NCBI GenBank assembly: GCA_002633005.1
Contig: NMRA01000683.1
Coordinates: forward strand, 57,874-121,873
Direction of reading: 5' to 3'
From: Phoronis australis
Lineage: Eukaryota > Phoronida > Phoronidae
DNA: 64,000 nt
In this document: one piece after another, positions 40,501-47,097 of the stretch
Numbering within the stretch: the first letter of the stretch is position 1
Layout: every line of letters starts with the position of its first letter
Translations under genes and position numbers: made by a program
The notes under the pieces: model-generated
The model's database searches: none
The model's input: only the letters and a program-made list of their open reading frames with translations
Told to the model about the DNA's origin: nothing

Positions 40501-43500
40501 AGTTTACCACAGACCTAGACATAGAATACTTACCAAGCACATACCTATGTGTATGATGTGGAAAGTGTCAATTTAATTAATTGCATTTCAACAACACTTA
40601 TTTAAATTTGATCTTTTTTTAGAAAACAATGAAACGACTACAAACAACCGTCGTCATTCAATACATCTAATATGTAACAAATGTTCTCTTCATTCTAGTT
40701 ATCCCCAAATAATACCTCTTCACCAACCTTAACACTGAAAATTATAGTATTTCTTCTTCATCGAGTTTAATAAAAGCATACAGGAAATGGAAAATGTCCT
40801 TCCAAAAACAATTACTAGTTTTGGGTAGCAGCATGCTTATGGAAACAGATCTAAAATGTAGAACGGTTCAGCGATTTTAAATCAGTGCGTAAAAAGAGTT
40901 TAAACCGTGCACTCAAATCTTTGGCAGAAACTGTGGCTTTTTCATTTTGCGTGTAATCAAAAAATTCAAGACAGTTTTAAGGCAATCAAAATACAAATTA
41001 GTACAGTTCATCATATATTTTGAACAATGAACTTGGCCCCCATTTTCTAAAAAATCGACTTGGCCTAAGGTAGAGAACACTGTAGAACGATACAAATACA
41101 AGCATTAAGTAAGTATCAGCCCAAATCTGGTTAGCAAAACAAAACTTCGAAGTAAAACTGTCAGGAAATGCGGGTTTGTTGTTTTCGTTTTATTAGAATA
41201 ATCAAGTAGAACTTAATCATATGTAATACCTTCTTCCCAAGAATTTCTTAAATCTACAAGTTGTGATGAATCGGGATTTTCTTAGTGCATCTAATCTTGA
41301 AACATCTTATCATCATTTGATGAATAAAGATTTGAGTAGATTATTTTTTAGTTCCTGCAGAATTACTTCTCGATTGTTGATCAATGTGCCCTCATCATTC
41401 ATTAACATTGAAATGTTTTCATTAACGGGCTTCCTTTTTCTACATTACCTAAATGTTTAGTTGATTTCCACCGCTCTCCATTCAGCGAACACGGCATCTC
41501 ATTAAACATTAGAGAATTCACAATTTGGACAAAATGGAGGACAGTGTTGCTTAATTTTTCCTAGACATTTTCTTTCTCTTTTATTCTCTGTGTTTTAACA
41601 GAACTGTGTGGCAGAGTAAAGGATCTAATATCCACTGCGAACATGCACGTAAAGGATCGCCAATACTATTTCCATTTTCAATTTTAGCGCCTTTAATAAT
41701 AGCCTTAACTTGTACTATACTTTTACATGTACGTGCTTCTTGAATAAAAAGCCTCAGTGGAACTCACCTGTTTACAGACTTTCCAAAAAGTGATGAAAAC
41801 AGATGTCAAGACACCAGAGGAAGATCATGAAGAAAGTGATTCCAACCAGTACATGTATGAGGAGTTGCTTAAACAGAAACAAAGGTTCGGGTCACGAGGC
41901 TGGTCTGCTTAAATTTGTGGATTTTTTGTAAAGCCCTTCGACCCCCCACACCCCTCGACTCCTTCAACCCTCGATCCTCTCGGCCTACAACACTCACGAC
42001 CCAAAATCCTCTTGACCCACGACCTGTGCAATTGATGTATCTCTGCGCTGTTTGCACATTTCATACTCATATTGCGTCTTGACTTTCTCAAGACTTACCT
42101 ACACGCGAATCTGCTCTGGTTCGAGTCTGAAAGTTAAAAATAGAAAGTGGCGGAAACAAATGATCTGAAAAAGCGAATTGTGAGCGTGCTATCGTTGTCA
42201 CGGAAAGAGTTCCACGAGCGGCTACGAACGGCCCCGTGAACGTGAATGAACATAATATCACATGTTTATTACTTGTTTTCTGTTGTATACTTGTTTGCAA
42301 TATACCTGTACTCCATGTAACGTTGAGATACTGTTTTAGCTAGCAGTTTAGTTTTTCAAACGGATGAAAATTACATTTTTGTCGGTTCCTCGATCTCTGT
42401 CACCAAAATAGCTCGAATCTGCTATTCCATTACAGCGTCCTGTCGTTCATTAACTTTTCCAGACGTGAGGGGTGCTAAACGTGCAGTAATATCTGGCTTA
42501 ACTTATCTTTCATTTTTATCAGCCCACCCCAGTCAAGCTAGATACAATCTGATCGGAGATTAGAGCAATTATCAAACAAAAGAGCGCAGGCCCTCCAACC
42601 ATCATCTCCAGAATGGAGTGAATTGGCTACGAGGGGTAAATTTACCAACTTGTTGTTGGGCTATACAATCGAACAAGTTGGGAGCAACGGGATGTCGCCG
42701 TCATGCCCTGAAGAACAGACGGGACAATTACACTCTGCCACTGACGACATTTGTAACGTTTAAAGGACTTTGGTTTGATTTTGTCGCGTTTTTTTCTGTT
42801 TTTGGCTTTCAAACTTGCGGAATCGATTCTCTTTATTACAAAAAGAAAGGTCAGCCGAGCTCATGGCCCGACTCGTTGGTCCTGCAAGTCAGCGCTTGTT
42901 ATATGACGAGGTCAACTGGGTCGAGGTAGTTGTGGGTCGCGGGTCGAGGGGGTTGTGGGTCGTGGGTTGAGGGGCCGGGGTCATGGGGTGAGGGGGTCGA
43001 TGGGCTTTAGAACAGCCCTACATTTGTTTGTATAAACCTTTTATTTGCATTTCGTGATCCATAGTAAAACGATGATGCTATATGCTAACCAGTTGTTTAC
43101 AGGTAAAAACATGCATTAATTTTGTAACGAAGAGCAGCAATCGTGGAGCGTATTTTGTAACAAACAAGGCGAGATGGCCTCATGTGCACACCCAGAGGCT
43201 ACAGCAGATGCAGTGACATTGTAGCATAGCAGTAGAACGCACGTTGTGAACACAGTGCAAAAGTCTTCTTGCGCGGGGCAACATGATTAAGCACTTCAGA
43301 TAATTTATGGGAGTCATTGATGTCAACATCTCTGTAAATCCTTCTCGTAATCACTGTTATCCGTGCCTTGATTTCTGGTTAATGGTTTTTCAGGGTTAAA
43401 GATTTAGCTTCAGCTATGGATAAGCAAACCGAACTACTTCGTTTAATTGTGCAAAAGATGGAAATCAAGGCTGAGAATGATGAGCAGGACGAGGGTTCCA

Positions 43501-43628
43501 CGTACACAAGTCCCTCTTTGCCGAGTCCCCTGCAACAAAACCAAGGCCGTGCTTGGTCCTCACCAAACGTCAGGCGCGCCATCATGAAACACTCGACAGT
43601 GTCTCATTGGAAGCAGAACATGCAGTAG
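7364..43628 (+). CDS. TRPA1: TRPA1-type ankyrin-repeat cation channel, 22 exons found, 5' end missing
   Basis: This is a calcium-permeable TRP channel of the plasma membrane. The family opens in response to electrophilic irritants and, in many invertebrates, to heat or cold. The 22 exons below join in one frame with no stop until 43626-43628, giving 1,110 residues, against about 1,120 in human TRPA1. The order is: ankyrin stack (residues about 1-575), pre-S1 linker (575-679), S1 (exon 15), S2-S4 (exon 16), S5 (exon 17), pore and S6 (exon 18), TRP-like helix (exon 19), C-terminal coiled coil (exons 21-22). Identity rests on co-linear matches to TRPA1 recalled from knowledge, such as LFDHH in exon 6, LQCPL in exon 13, MMLGE in the pore and IQKMEI-like VQKMEI in exon 22. 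The initiator Met and first 20-60 residues are absent; an in-frame ATG exists at 7457. It could be TRPA1 itself or a lineage-specific TRPA paralogue. Confidence 0.93.
7521..9506 (+). other. TRPA intron, nothing recognised
   Basis: I found no element or exon-like segment with a known motif in this intron. Confidence 0.5.
9507..9682 (+). CDS. TRPA1: TRPA exon 2 (ankyrin repeats)
   Basis: Residues 53-111. The acceptor is CTCCCACAG and the donor AAG/GTAATG. It carries two textbook ankyrin repeats with the signature SPLHLAV and TPLHLAV helices. It joins exon 1 at a split Asp codon and ends in phase 0. Confidence 0.95.
10441..10506 (+). repeat. tRNA-like segment, probable SINE head
   Basis: Inside the intron after exon 2. 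It contains an A-box-like TAGCCGAATGG and, about 35 bases later, a B-box-like GGTTCGACCTCC, the spacing of a pol III type 2 promoter. The arms do not fold into a clean functional tRNA, so a tRNA-derived SINE or tRNA pseudogene is more likely. Confidence 0.45.
11984..12091 (+). CDS. TRPA1: TRPA exon 3 (ankyrin repeat)
   Basis: Residues 112-147. The acceptor CTTTTTTTAG is followed by FLLTFEQIDAN and GPLHLAA; the donor is TTG/GTAAGT. The segment aligns co-linearly with the GENG-containing repeat of vertebrate TRPA1. The exon is exactly 36 codons, phase 0 to phase 0. Confidence 0.93.
12092..16518 (+). other. TRPA introns around exon 4, nothing recognised
   Basis: Apart from exon 4 at 13953-14061 these two introns (12092-13952 and 14062-16518) show no recognisable element. 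Short open frames here lack motifs and splice context. Confidence 0.45.
13953..14061 (+). CDS. TRPA1: TRPA exon 4 (ankyrin repeat)
   Basis: Residues 148-183. The acceptor is TCTTTTTGCAG and the donor GAAG/GTGAGT. It encodes an ankyrin repeat with YPVHIAAKH and ends VLLDE, matching the KWGCFPIHQAA repeat of vertebrate TRPA1. It ends in phase 1. Confidence 0.92.
16519..16616 (+). CDS. TRPA1: TRPA exon 5 (ankyrin repeat)
   Basis: Residues 184-216. The acceptor ATATTACAG gives AEKYGYTRKQV then FMNN and ALHSAVNSGDLA, matching HGYSRQ/FMNN of vertebrate TRPA1. The donor is GCG/GTTAGA, a weak non-consensus GT site. It is chosen because it keeps phase 0 with exon 6 and preserves the NGDLE-like motif. 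Confidence 0.85.
17925..18140 (-). mobile_element. LINE fragment with zf-RVT-like motif
   Basis: Minus-strand translation gives an open segment with CSFCKNESEDHFHLYWFC followed by a downstream Trp pair. This is the C..C...H....C zinc-binding motif that follows the reverse transcriptase in many non-LTR retrotransposon ORF2 proteins. It lies in the 16617-20831 TRPA intron. No intact reverse transcriptase was recognised upstream of it. Confidence 0.65.
18984..19225. mobile_element. Two tandem copies of a hairpin (MITE-like) unit
   Basis: Two direct copies of about 110-120 bp (from about 18987 and 19093) each start TTCACAAACGAAGTTTT. Within each, a 5' arm with CGTAGCGTTACG...CGAAA is complementary to the 3' arm TTTTCGCTACGTAACG. 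The second copy ends with the fuller arm CTACGAAGAACTTCG. This is a short terminal-inverted-repeat element, possibly inserted twice or duplicated. Confidence 0.65.
19616..19642. repeat. Poly-G run with an adjacent lone N
   Basis: A run of about 14 G is followed 13 bases later by a single N, a likely sequencing or assembly trouble spot. Confidence 0.7.
19856..20035. mobile_element. MITE remnant of the GTGGATTTAG family
   Basis: It begins GTGGTGGATTTAGAAGGGGG and shares a CAGATTCCACTTGGCAGTTC-type core with the better-preserved element at 56622-56930, differing by scattered changes. The right end, with GCCCCTG, is degraded. Confidence 0.5.
20681..20734. repeat. Hairpin with a third repeat arm
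   Basis: CGTAAAATGTAACA and its exact reverse complement lie 8 bases apart (20681-20716). A further copy of the complementary arm follows at 20721-20734. It sits about 100 bases before TRPA exon 6. Confidence 0.8.
20832..21068 (+). CDS. TRPA1: TRPA exon 6 (ankyrin repeats)
   Basis: Residues 217-295. The acceptor is GATGTTTCAG and the donor GAG/GTACAA. It contains STPVHLACAQG and TPLHKAALFDHHTIV; the LFDHH motif is highly characteristic of TRPA1. It is 79 codons, phase 0 to 0. Confidence 0.95.
21766..22047 (-). mobile_element. Penelope-like element 3' fragment (GIY-YIG domain)
   Basis: The minus-strand open frame of 93 codons contains CYIGQTVCSLSRRL, spaced histidines (HFLQCH), and LESLLIAFEKPVLNEQ near its end. 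This is the order seen in the GIY-YIG endonuclease at the C terminus of Penelope-like retroelements. The reverse transcriptase part is absent. It lies in the intron between TRPA exons 6 and 7. Confidence 0.65.
22320..22523 (+). CDS. TRPA1: TRPA exon 7 (ankyrin repeats)
   Basis: Residues 296-363. The acceptor is TTTCATCTAG and the donor CAG/GTAAGA. It encodes TALHLAASKR and a DKYGRNFMHTAI repeat, matching the DNFGRNFLHLTV repeat of vertebrate TRPA1. It is 68 codons, phase 0 to 0. Confidence 0.95.
22555..22710. mobile_element. Foldback element with N at its centre
   Basis: Two arms of about 64 bases (22555-22618 and 22645-22710) are near-perfect reverse complements, with core GGTTGGTTGGTTATCCTAGA on the left. 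The single N at 22620 lies in the loop, where a hairpin would stop sequencing. A diverged single-arm copy occurs at 36214-36300. Confidence 0.8.
24021..24419. mobile_element. MITE with about 38-bp terminal inverted repeats
   Basis: The left end GCCCGGTCTC...TTACTCGAAATGG is the imperfect reverse complement of the right end ...GAGTTCGTTTCGAGTA...GAGACCGGGC. A CCTGG-like direct repeat flanks both ends, a plausible target-site duplication. The interior has many TCGAG/CTCGA words and no open frame of note. It lies in the TRPA intron before exon 8. Confidence 0.7.
24961..25148 (+). CDS. TRPA1: TRPA exon 8 (ankyrin repeats)
   Basis: Residues 364-425. The acceptor is TCAACTTACAG and the donor CCAA/GTATGT. 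It carries CTPLHYASREG and SPLHFAAK. The intron after it (25149-25322) is 174 bases, a multiple of three and free of stops in frame; see the intron entry. Confidence 0.95.
25149..25322 (+). other. Stop-free 174-bp intron in frame between exons 8 and 9
   Basis: The intron starts GTATGT and ends TTTGCAG, so normal splicing is expected and restores the conserved KYGRLNTC junction. Its length is 3n and it contains no in-frame stop, so retention would insert 58 residues inside an ankyrin repeat without breaking the frame. The exon-intron junctions on both sides share GTATG. Confidence 0.8.
25323..25602 (+). CDS. TRPA1: TRPA exon 9 (three ankyrin repeats)
   Basis: Residues 426-519. The acceptor is CTTTGCAG and the donor AAG/GTGTGG. 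It encodes YGRLNTCRRLL, TPLHVASQNGHSKVV and TPLHLAAANGYTQTM, each matching successive repeats of vertebrate TRPA1. It joins exon 8 through a split AAG codon and ends in phase 0. Confidence 0.96.
25918..26600. repeat. Dispersed repeat, copy 1 (diverged)
   Basis: It begins with a GCCAGCCAG...GTATGAA motif and ends near a GTAGGTGGCCTTG motif. The same two motifs bound a shorter segment at 30115-30435 in the same order and strand. The interior is too diverged to align by eye. Confidence 0.35.
26975..27141 (+). CDS. TRPA1: TRPA exon 10 (last ankyrin repeats)
   Basis: Residues 520-574. The acceptor is CACCAACAG and the donor GCAAG/GTACTC. It encodes TAIHNASREG and an HFFEVAIRNKHQDV repeat, matching the SFLHLALHNKRKEV repeat of vertebrate TRPA1. 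It ends in phase 2. Confidence 0.94.
27618..27699 (+). CDS. TRPA1: TRPA exon 11 (pre-S1 cysteine region)
   Basis: Residues 575-602. The acceptor is GTTTGCAG and the donor TTG/GTAAGT. This is the start of the linker that in human TRPA1 holds the reactive cysteines. By alignment, human Cys621 corresponds to Asn588 here (GNPI instead of KCPI) and Cys633 to Val600, with a Cys one residue later at 601. Confidence 0.92.
28260..28319 (+). CDS. TRPA1: TRPA exon 12 (pre-S1 cysteine region)
   Basis: Residues 603-622, only 20 codons. The acceptor is TATTTTTAG and the donor TAC/GTAAGT. It contains VLDRC, whose Cys608 aligns with human Cys641, one of the electrophile-sensing residues. Confidence 0.9.
28320..30114 (+). 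other. TRPA intron, nothing firm recognised
   Basis: The 5' part of the largest single-element-free intron stretch. Several GTTGCCATGG/GTTACCATGG-like words recur between 28660 and 29400 and hint at an old degraded repeat, but no boundaries can be drawn. Confidence 0.4.
30115..30435. repeat. Dispersed repeat, copy 2 (diverged)
   Basis: It shares the GCCAGCCAG...GTATGAA start and GTAGGTGGCCTTG end with 25918-26600. The family is not known to me. Confidence 0.35.
30784..31530 (-). mobile_element. Element A with GGGTCG-type minisatellite end
   Basis: The left end (30784-30895) is a C-rich minisatellite of CTCGACCCAC-like units. The body, including a TTGCAGGACCAACG box at about 30917, a tract with AAAGCCAAAAACAG at about 30999, and a block ending CCTACACGCGAA-type sequence near 31390, matches element B (41938-43015) in reverse complement. 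A vestige of a G-rich end (GACGGGGTCCTGG) appears near 31493. It lies in the intron before exon 13. Confidence 0.65.
31858..31956 (+). CDS. TRPA1: TRPA exon 13 (linker)
   Basis: Residues 623-655. The acceptor is TTCTTTCAG and the donor AAC/GTAAGT. It encodes YDFQYLQCPL and PLHALN, matching YNFKYLQCPL and PLTALN of vertebrate TRPA1. Cys632 aligns with human Cys665. Confidence 0.94.
32490..32560 (+). CDS. TRPA1: TRPA exon 14 (linker to S1)
   Basis: Residues 656-678. The acceptor is TTTGTTTCAG and the donor AAATG/GTGAGA. It contains LSHPV and YLDMKW; Lys678 aligns with human Lys710, and human Cys703 is Ser671 here. It ends in phase 2. Confidence 0.92.
32892..33066 (+). CDS. TRPA1: TRPA exon 15 (S1)
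   Basis: Residues 679-737. The acceptor is CTTTTATTTAG and the donor AAG/GTACAT. It encodes WWAYGVWFHG, then the hydrophobic S1 helix (LIQYLVFLILLTVSMV), then an extracellular S1-S2 loop with three Cys and an NMT N-glycosylation sequon. Confidence 0.93.
33067..34007 (+). other. TRPA intron, nothing recognised
   Basis: No known element or alternative exon is seen. Confidence 0.45.
34008..34279 (+). CDS. TRPA1: TRPA exon 16 (S2-S4), GC donor
   Basis: Residues 738-827. The acceptor is CTACTTGTAG. It encodes S2 (ILFIVLSAFCSVNIV), the FQQK loop, S3 (LIDWSLLITTGIYLV) and S4 (LQWEAGALAVFLAWFN through LLLFMQR). The donor is CAGAG/GCAAGT, a GC-AG site with an otherwise perfect consensus. It is required to reach the conserved QRW junction with exon 17. 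Confidence 0.95.
34280..34638 (+). other. GC-AG intron of TRPA
   Basis: The intron begins GCAAGT and ends TTTCAG. No GT donor nearby restores the QRWE junction in frame, so the rare GC donor appears genuine. Confidence 0.85.
34639..34768 (+). CDS. TRPA1: TRPA exon 17 (S4-S5 linker and S5)
   Basis: Residues 828-871. The acceptor is TGTTTCAG and the donor GAG/GTAAGC. It encodes FGIYIVMFLEILRTLL, the S4-S5 linker, then S5 (VVVVFSIVIFAFGFAFYLLL), matching CGIFIVMLEVILKTLL of vertebrate TRPA1. Confidence 0.95.
35100..35297 (+). CDS. TRPA1: TRPA exon 18 (pore loop and S6)
   Basis: Residues 872-937. The acceptor is TCACTGCAG and the donor TTG/GTAATA. It carries the pore helix and filter (TIIMMLGEMN) and S6 (FTLLTVFILFMPILLMNLL). 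The filter acidic residue equivalent to human Asp915 is Glu893 here. Confidence 0.95.
36214..36300. mobile_element. Single arm of the 22555-22710 foldback family
   Basis: It shares GGCAACCTTTTT, TCATGTCA, AAAATAAGGT and the loop word CACTTAATTACA with the foldback element in the intron after exon 7, but only one arm is present. Confidence 0.6.
36897..37037. mobile_element. Short TIR-like element with CATGGGCGGC ends
   Basis: CATGGGCGGC at the left is mirrored by GGCCGCCCATG at the right. Between them, two related G-rich/C-rich half units (GGGGGCTGAGGGGAATATAG and GGAGGCTGGAGGACTTTAG) each end in a CCCACTTTT..CAGTG block. Confidence 0.5.
37404..37472 (+). CDS. TRPA1: TRPA exon 19 (S6 end and TRP-like helix)
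   Basis: Residues 938-960. The acceptor is TTGATTGTAG and the donor CAG/GTAGGT. It encodes IGLAVGDIESV then LKRLAMQ, nearly identical to the IGLAVGDI and LKRIAMQ segment of vertebrate TRPA1. Confidence 0.95.
39168..39350 (+). pseudogene. Ankyrin-like exon remnants inside a TRPA intron
   Basis: Two exon-like pieces lie between exons 19 and 20. 39168-39251 follows TATTTTAG and ends GTC/GTAAGT. 39280-39350 follows GTTGCAG and ends AAG/GTGATC; it reads EHLDVLKAVAREHPGY then LHNSKDDK, very like the end of exon 9 (TMRTLVAVHPHLVNVENNNK), with the same AAG donor and phase. The two pieces are not in phase with each other or needed by the channel frame, so I treat them as decayed duplicate or cryptic exons. 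Confidence 0.4.
39807..39917 (+). CDS. TRPA1: TRPA exon 20 (C-terminal domain)
   Basis: Residues 961-997. The acceptor is TTTTGCAAATAG and the donor CAG/GTAAGT. It encodes VELHTELE and KWVDKT then TYPN, matching VELHTSLE, RKVDQK and VYPN of vertebrate TRPA1. Phase 0 to 0. Confidence 0.94.
39966..40396. repeat. GA-rich minisatellite with a 243-bp gap
   Basis: Units like TAGAGAGAGGTGAGGTAGAGAGTGGGGGA repeat on both sides of a run of Ns at 40015-40257. The gap is a scaffold gap within the repeat, so its true size is unknown. The 174-codon minus-strand frame across it is an artefact. It lies in the intron before exon 21. Confidence 0.9.
41778..41884 (+). CDS. TRPA1: TRPA exon 21 (C-terminal acidic linker)
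   Basis: Residues 998-1032. The acceptor is CTGTTTACAG and the donor AAAG/GTTCGG, which is weak. It encodes an acidic stretch (PEEDHEESDS) followed by EELLKQKQR, the start of the C-terminal helix. The weak donor is supported by phase 2 agreement with exon 22 and by the conserved KQKxR-VKDL join. Confidence 0.85.
41938..43015 (+). mobile_element. Element B with inverted minisatellite ends
   Basis: The left end (about 41938-42025) is C-rich with GACCC/CTCGA units. The right end (about 42915-43015) is the complementary G-rich form with GGGTCG/GTTGTGGGTC units, so the element is bounded by inverted minisatellites. The body matches element A at 30784-31530 in reverse complement and includes about 600 extra bases. 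It has no open frame with a known transposase motif and lies in the last TRPA intron. Confidence 0.65.
43394..43628 (+). CDS. TRPA1: TRPA exon 22 (C-terminal coiled coil and stop)
   Basis: Residues 1033-1110 then TAG. The acceptor is TTTTTCAG. It encodes VKDLASAMDKQTELLRLI, which continues as VQKMEI, the coiled-coil core at the fourfold axis in TRPA1 tetramers, then a Ser/Pro-rich tail. No clear AATAAA is visible in the first 150 bases after the stop. Confidence 0.93.
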
Positions 43629-45370
43629 CGTGATACTCGCGTGCAGACTCGAACACTCATCACAATAATATGTATTGAATACTTGATTCTGTGGTTTAGA
43701 ATTGGGCATGAGCAGTACGTATTGCGCACTTAGCTTGTGGAAAACTAGGAGCCGTGGCGGATCAGTCTATTTTTAAATTGCCCTCTTTCTGTTCACTTAC
43801 AATATTTTTGTGAACTATCCTCCAAACATCGAGGGCCGCACCTGATATTAATTGATGACATCAGTAGTTGTTTGGACACAGATACTTTCTGATTAATCAA
43901 TCATGTAGTCACAATCTCTCTGATCTCGGCTTCGCTTTTCAACTGATGCGAGGATGATCGTTGATACCGTATTAACAATTAACGAGTGACTGCATTAATA
44001 TTTCAAAAGGTATTCGTGGAATTTCTCGAAAGACTTGTTTTTTCTTTGTATTGAAGGCTTAACCAACGGCATGAATACTGTCACTGGAGTGCGTGAAAAC
44101 GTGGCTGGCAAATTATCGAATTTTCCACGAACATCATTCGAATTTTTAAATGCACTCCAGAATTGATTGTGTGAAGTTGCCAGAAGAAAATCAAATGTGT
44201 AACAATCTTACTTTAGATATATCATGATTGCAACACTTTGACAAGGTGTCGCTGTCCGTCCAAAAGTATCTGTTTCAACTTGTCTACTTAACTGAATATT
44301 CTAAGATGCTCGGCGTAACCGTGGACTCGTGTCTTGAATTAGGTGAACTCAGTTAAGAAACCAGCGCAAAAAGTTTTAGTCATCCGTCCAAAATTTGATT
44401 GTTGTCCAAAATAAGATTTTGATGGTCAAGTTATGCTGGAAGCAAGCAGCATATAGGACAGTCTCCCCAGACTATCACTGATCACAGTTTGTGGTGTTGC
44501 CAAGCTCAAAATGGTAAATTACCACAGTTATTAATTTGGTGTTATTGTTTTTAAGCTTGCTTTATGGTAGTCAAGTAGGTCATTTTAGGTCAATAAGTAA
44601 GTACAGTTGTCAATGATCTTTTGTCTACAGAGAACTATTTTTACATGTCTGCTTCCAACGACGCCATTTGTGATTAACGTTTCTTATTGGTTTAAAATGT
44701 TCATCATTATACTAGTAAGTTTAATTAGGTGCAAATTATGTTACGGGAAATGCTATAATCCAATCTCGCGGTACTACATGTACCACGTTGTTTATACAGT
44801 ATTTATTCAAAATTCACCAGCGGGAACTGGTTAGCGAACCCCTTCGATTCACATTGGGGTTTTCCAGTAACCTTGTGTTTTCTCGTTTTACTACGTACAC
44901 AAGGTGTTAGTTAAAAATAGTATGACTCATTAAATTCTGAATATCCAAACGAAGTCCTGGTTTACAAACAACCCCCTGGTCTTCCGGTGTGCCGGAAACC
45001 ATCCGAAAACCAGTTACCGTAAGAATCTCGTTTAAGTCTAGGTTTGTGTGACTATTTTTATGTAAATTTGTATGTTAATATGCCACCGTTACCCTAATGA
45101 AACAAGTCACACTTTTTAATATTTTTTCATTCACCATCAAAAACAATTACGCAATATCTGGAATTACTAGGGTTTTCTATATGCTCACTCATTTTCAGAT
45201 TTATTATCATTGACAAACAAGTACAAAAACAAACATCAATTACACCCATTCATTCTCGCATGCATACTCCAGGAGAGAGTTATCGTATCTCGTATAAAGT
45301 AAACAACTGCTACATTGAGTTAGAGGGACCAATAAAATTTTCCCATTTCCCAGAAAAGCAATCTTGCACA
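43629..45370. other. No gene recognised
   Basis: Downstream flank of the TRPA gene. It presumably holds the 3' UTR, but no canonical poly(A) signal is obvious close to the stop. I recognise no repeat family here. Confidence 0.4.
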
Positions 45371-45379
45371 AAATGTTTA

Positions 45380-46240
45380 TATGGAATTAATTTTTCAGCA
45401 TTATAGTACCCATAAGTATACGTAACAAACTTGTGAATATTAGGTTTTTGTTTGACATCTCTCCTTGTAAATGTAAGGTTTGTCTATTGATAGCAAAATG
45501 TTTAATAGAAAATCATGCGTCTCATGAAGTCCAAGAATAACACGTTTGTAAGAAAGACAGTTGGGAAGCTTAATGAGACACTTATGACGTAGTTCTCTGA
45601 ATTCCTTCCAAAAATGTTGCTCAATGCGACATTCCCAAAAAAGGTGTGACAGCGTCTCTGGACCTTTATTACAAAAGGAATGTAAATTAGAATCTCGAAC
45701 CTGGATTTTGGATGAAAAGTATTTGTTGACGTAATCCAGTTTAATATTCTAAATTGGAAGTATATGATGTTGGGATCCTTTGCAATTTCGTCAGGCAACG
45801 CGTATATTTTTCTGCCAATCTAAACTATCTCCTTACTCTATTTCCAATTTACACTCTGACTTCGAAGGTTTCTTGTTAAAGATAGAACAAATATGTCTAC
45901 ACCCTTCAAATCTGTCCGTAGCTGAGTAATTGCTAAAGGCATGCAAGGAGAATAGACATTAACACTTTTGAATTTACTTTGAAATAGACTTTACTTTTTT
46001 GAAACCTTCTTAGAATAGAAACAACTCCATTATATTCTACAAAGTTGGTTTTTACATCGAAGACATTTTTCATACGGTCTAACCTAACAACATCGCCATC
46101 AGACATATCTCTCATAAATCTAATGGCTTTTACAAACCAAGACTTCTAAAAAACACTTCTGCCTCCGATCCACGAGTTACTATTTAACCACTGAGGTTGG
46201 TTCAAGAAGTCTTCTTCACTCGCAACAAAGTTTTCTCATA
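45380..46240 (-). mobile_element. LINE 3' fragment (ORF2 C-terminal region)
   Basis: Minus-strand translation, in pieces, gives WLNSNSWIGGRSVF-like sequence, MRDMSDGD...DVKTNFVEYNGVVS, then KYFSSKIQVRD, SFCNKGPETLSHLFWECRIE and HFWKEF. This is the order typical of the post-RT region and zf-RVT motif of non-LTR retrotransposon ORF2. The frame is broken by stops and shifts, so it is dead. Confidence 0.75.
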
Positions 46241-46943
46241 AAAGGATGTCATCCTTGCAAATATGTCAAACTTGTTTTTAAATGAACATCAGTTGTGGTG
46301 TTTTCGCTAAAACCGCAATTTATTGACAGATTGTGTCTTTTGTTGGTTATACTTGTACACACAGTTCTTCAGGAAGTCTCCATATAAGGCCCTGGCTTTT
46401 CAGGCAAAGCTATGCATTTCTGGGAACACTGAAAATGCATTCTAACTATACCCAATTCAGCTTAGCTACACCTAAGTATCAACCCAAGTACCTTTTGCAA
46501 GTTTGCCTGATTCTACCATGCATTTGCCATCAAACCTAAAATCGCTGATTTTGACTGGCCAAATATTTGCTTACCATAGCAACAGCGCATTTTTCAGCTT
46601 GGCAACCCCCTAATTTTAAGGGGAGGGTCACTATAAATAAATGTATTTGAATATGGTGGTCTGCTTCTAAAATGACTGAATACTTGAAAATGAAATTCAT
46701 TTGTCGTGGGTTTTGCCGCTTCAAAAAGAGCATTTCTAGCTTAGATACTACACTGTATCTCTCTGCCACACGATACACTGTTATTAGTTAATAACATAGA
46801 TAACAACCATGTAAAGAAATCCAAAAATTCAGTAAACATGCATGTGCTTATGTTGTTGTTCACTCTGTTTAGATTGAGTTGCATGTAACTTTCAATAGAG
46901 TAACTTGTTGTATATTGGATGTAGTGTCTGTGTGCTAAACGCC

Positions 46944-47097
46944 TGGGCCCAGTTGCATAAAAGTTATACGCCATATCGCAACAATGACGTCGCATTATCA
47001 CACGCCACGTTGTAGTTGTGGAACAATACATTTGACGCCTTGCAACAATCAAACTTATAAAGCGCATAAATTTGAAGTTTTATGCAACTCATCCCTG
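46944..47097. mobile_element. Short MITE with AGTTGCATAAAA inverted ends
   Basis: The left end GGGCCCAGTTGCATAAAAG is mirrored on the right by TTTTATGCAACTCATCCCTGG, a 12-base perfect core. The interior has no open frame of note. Confidence 0.6.
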
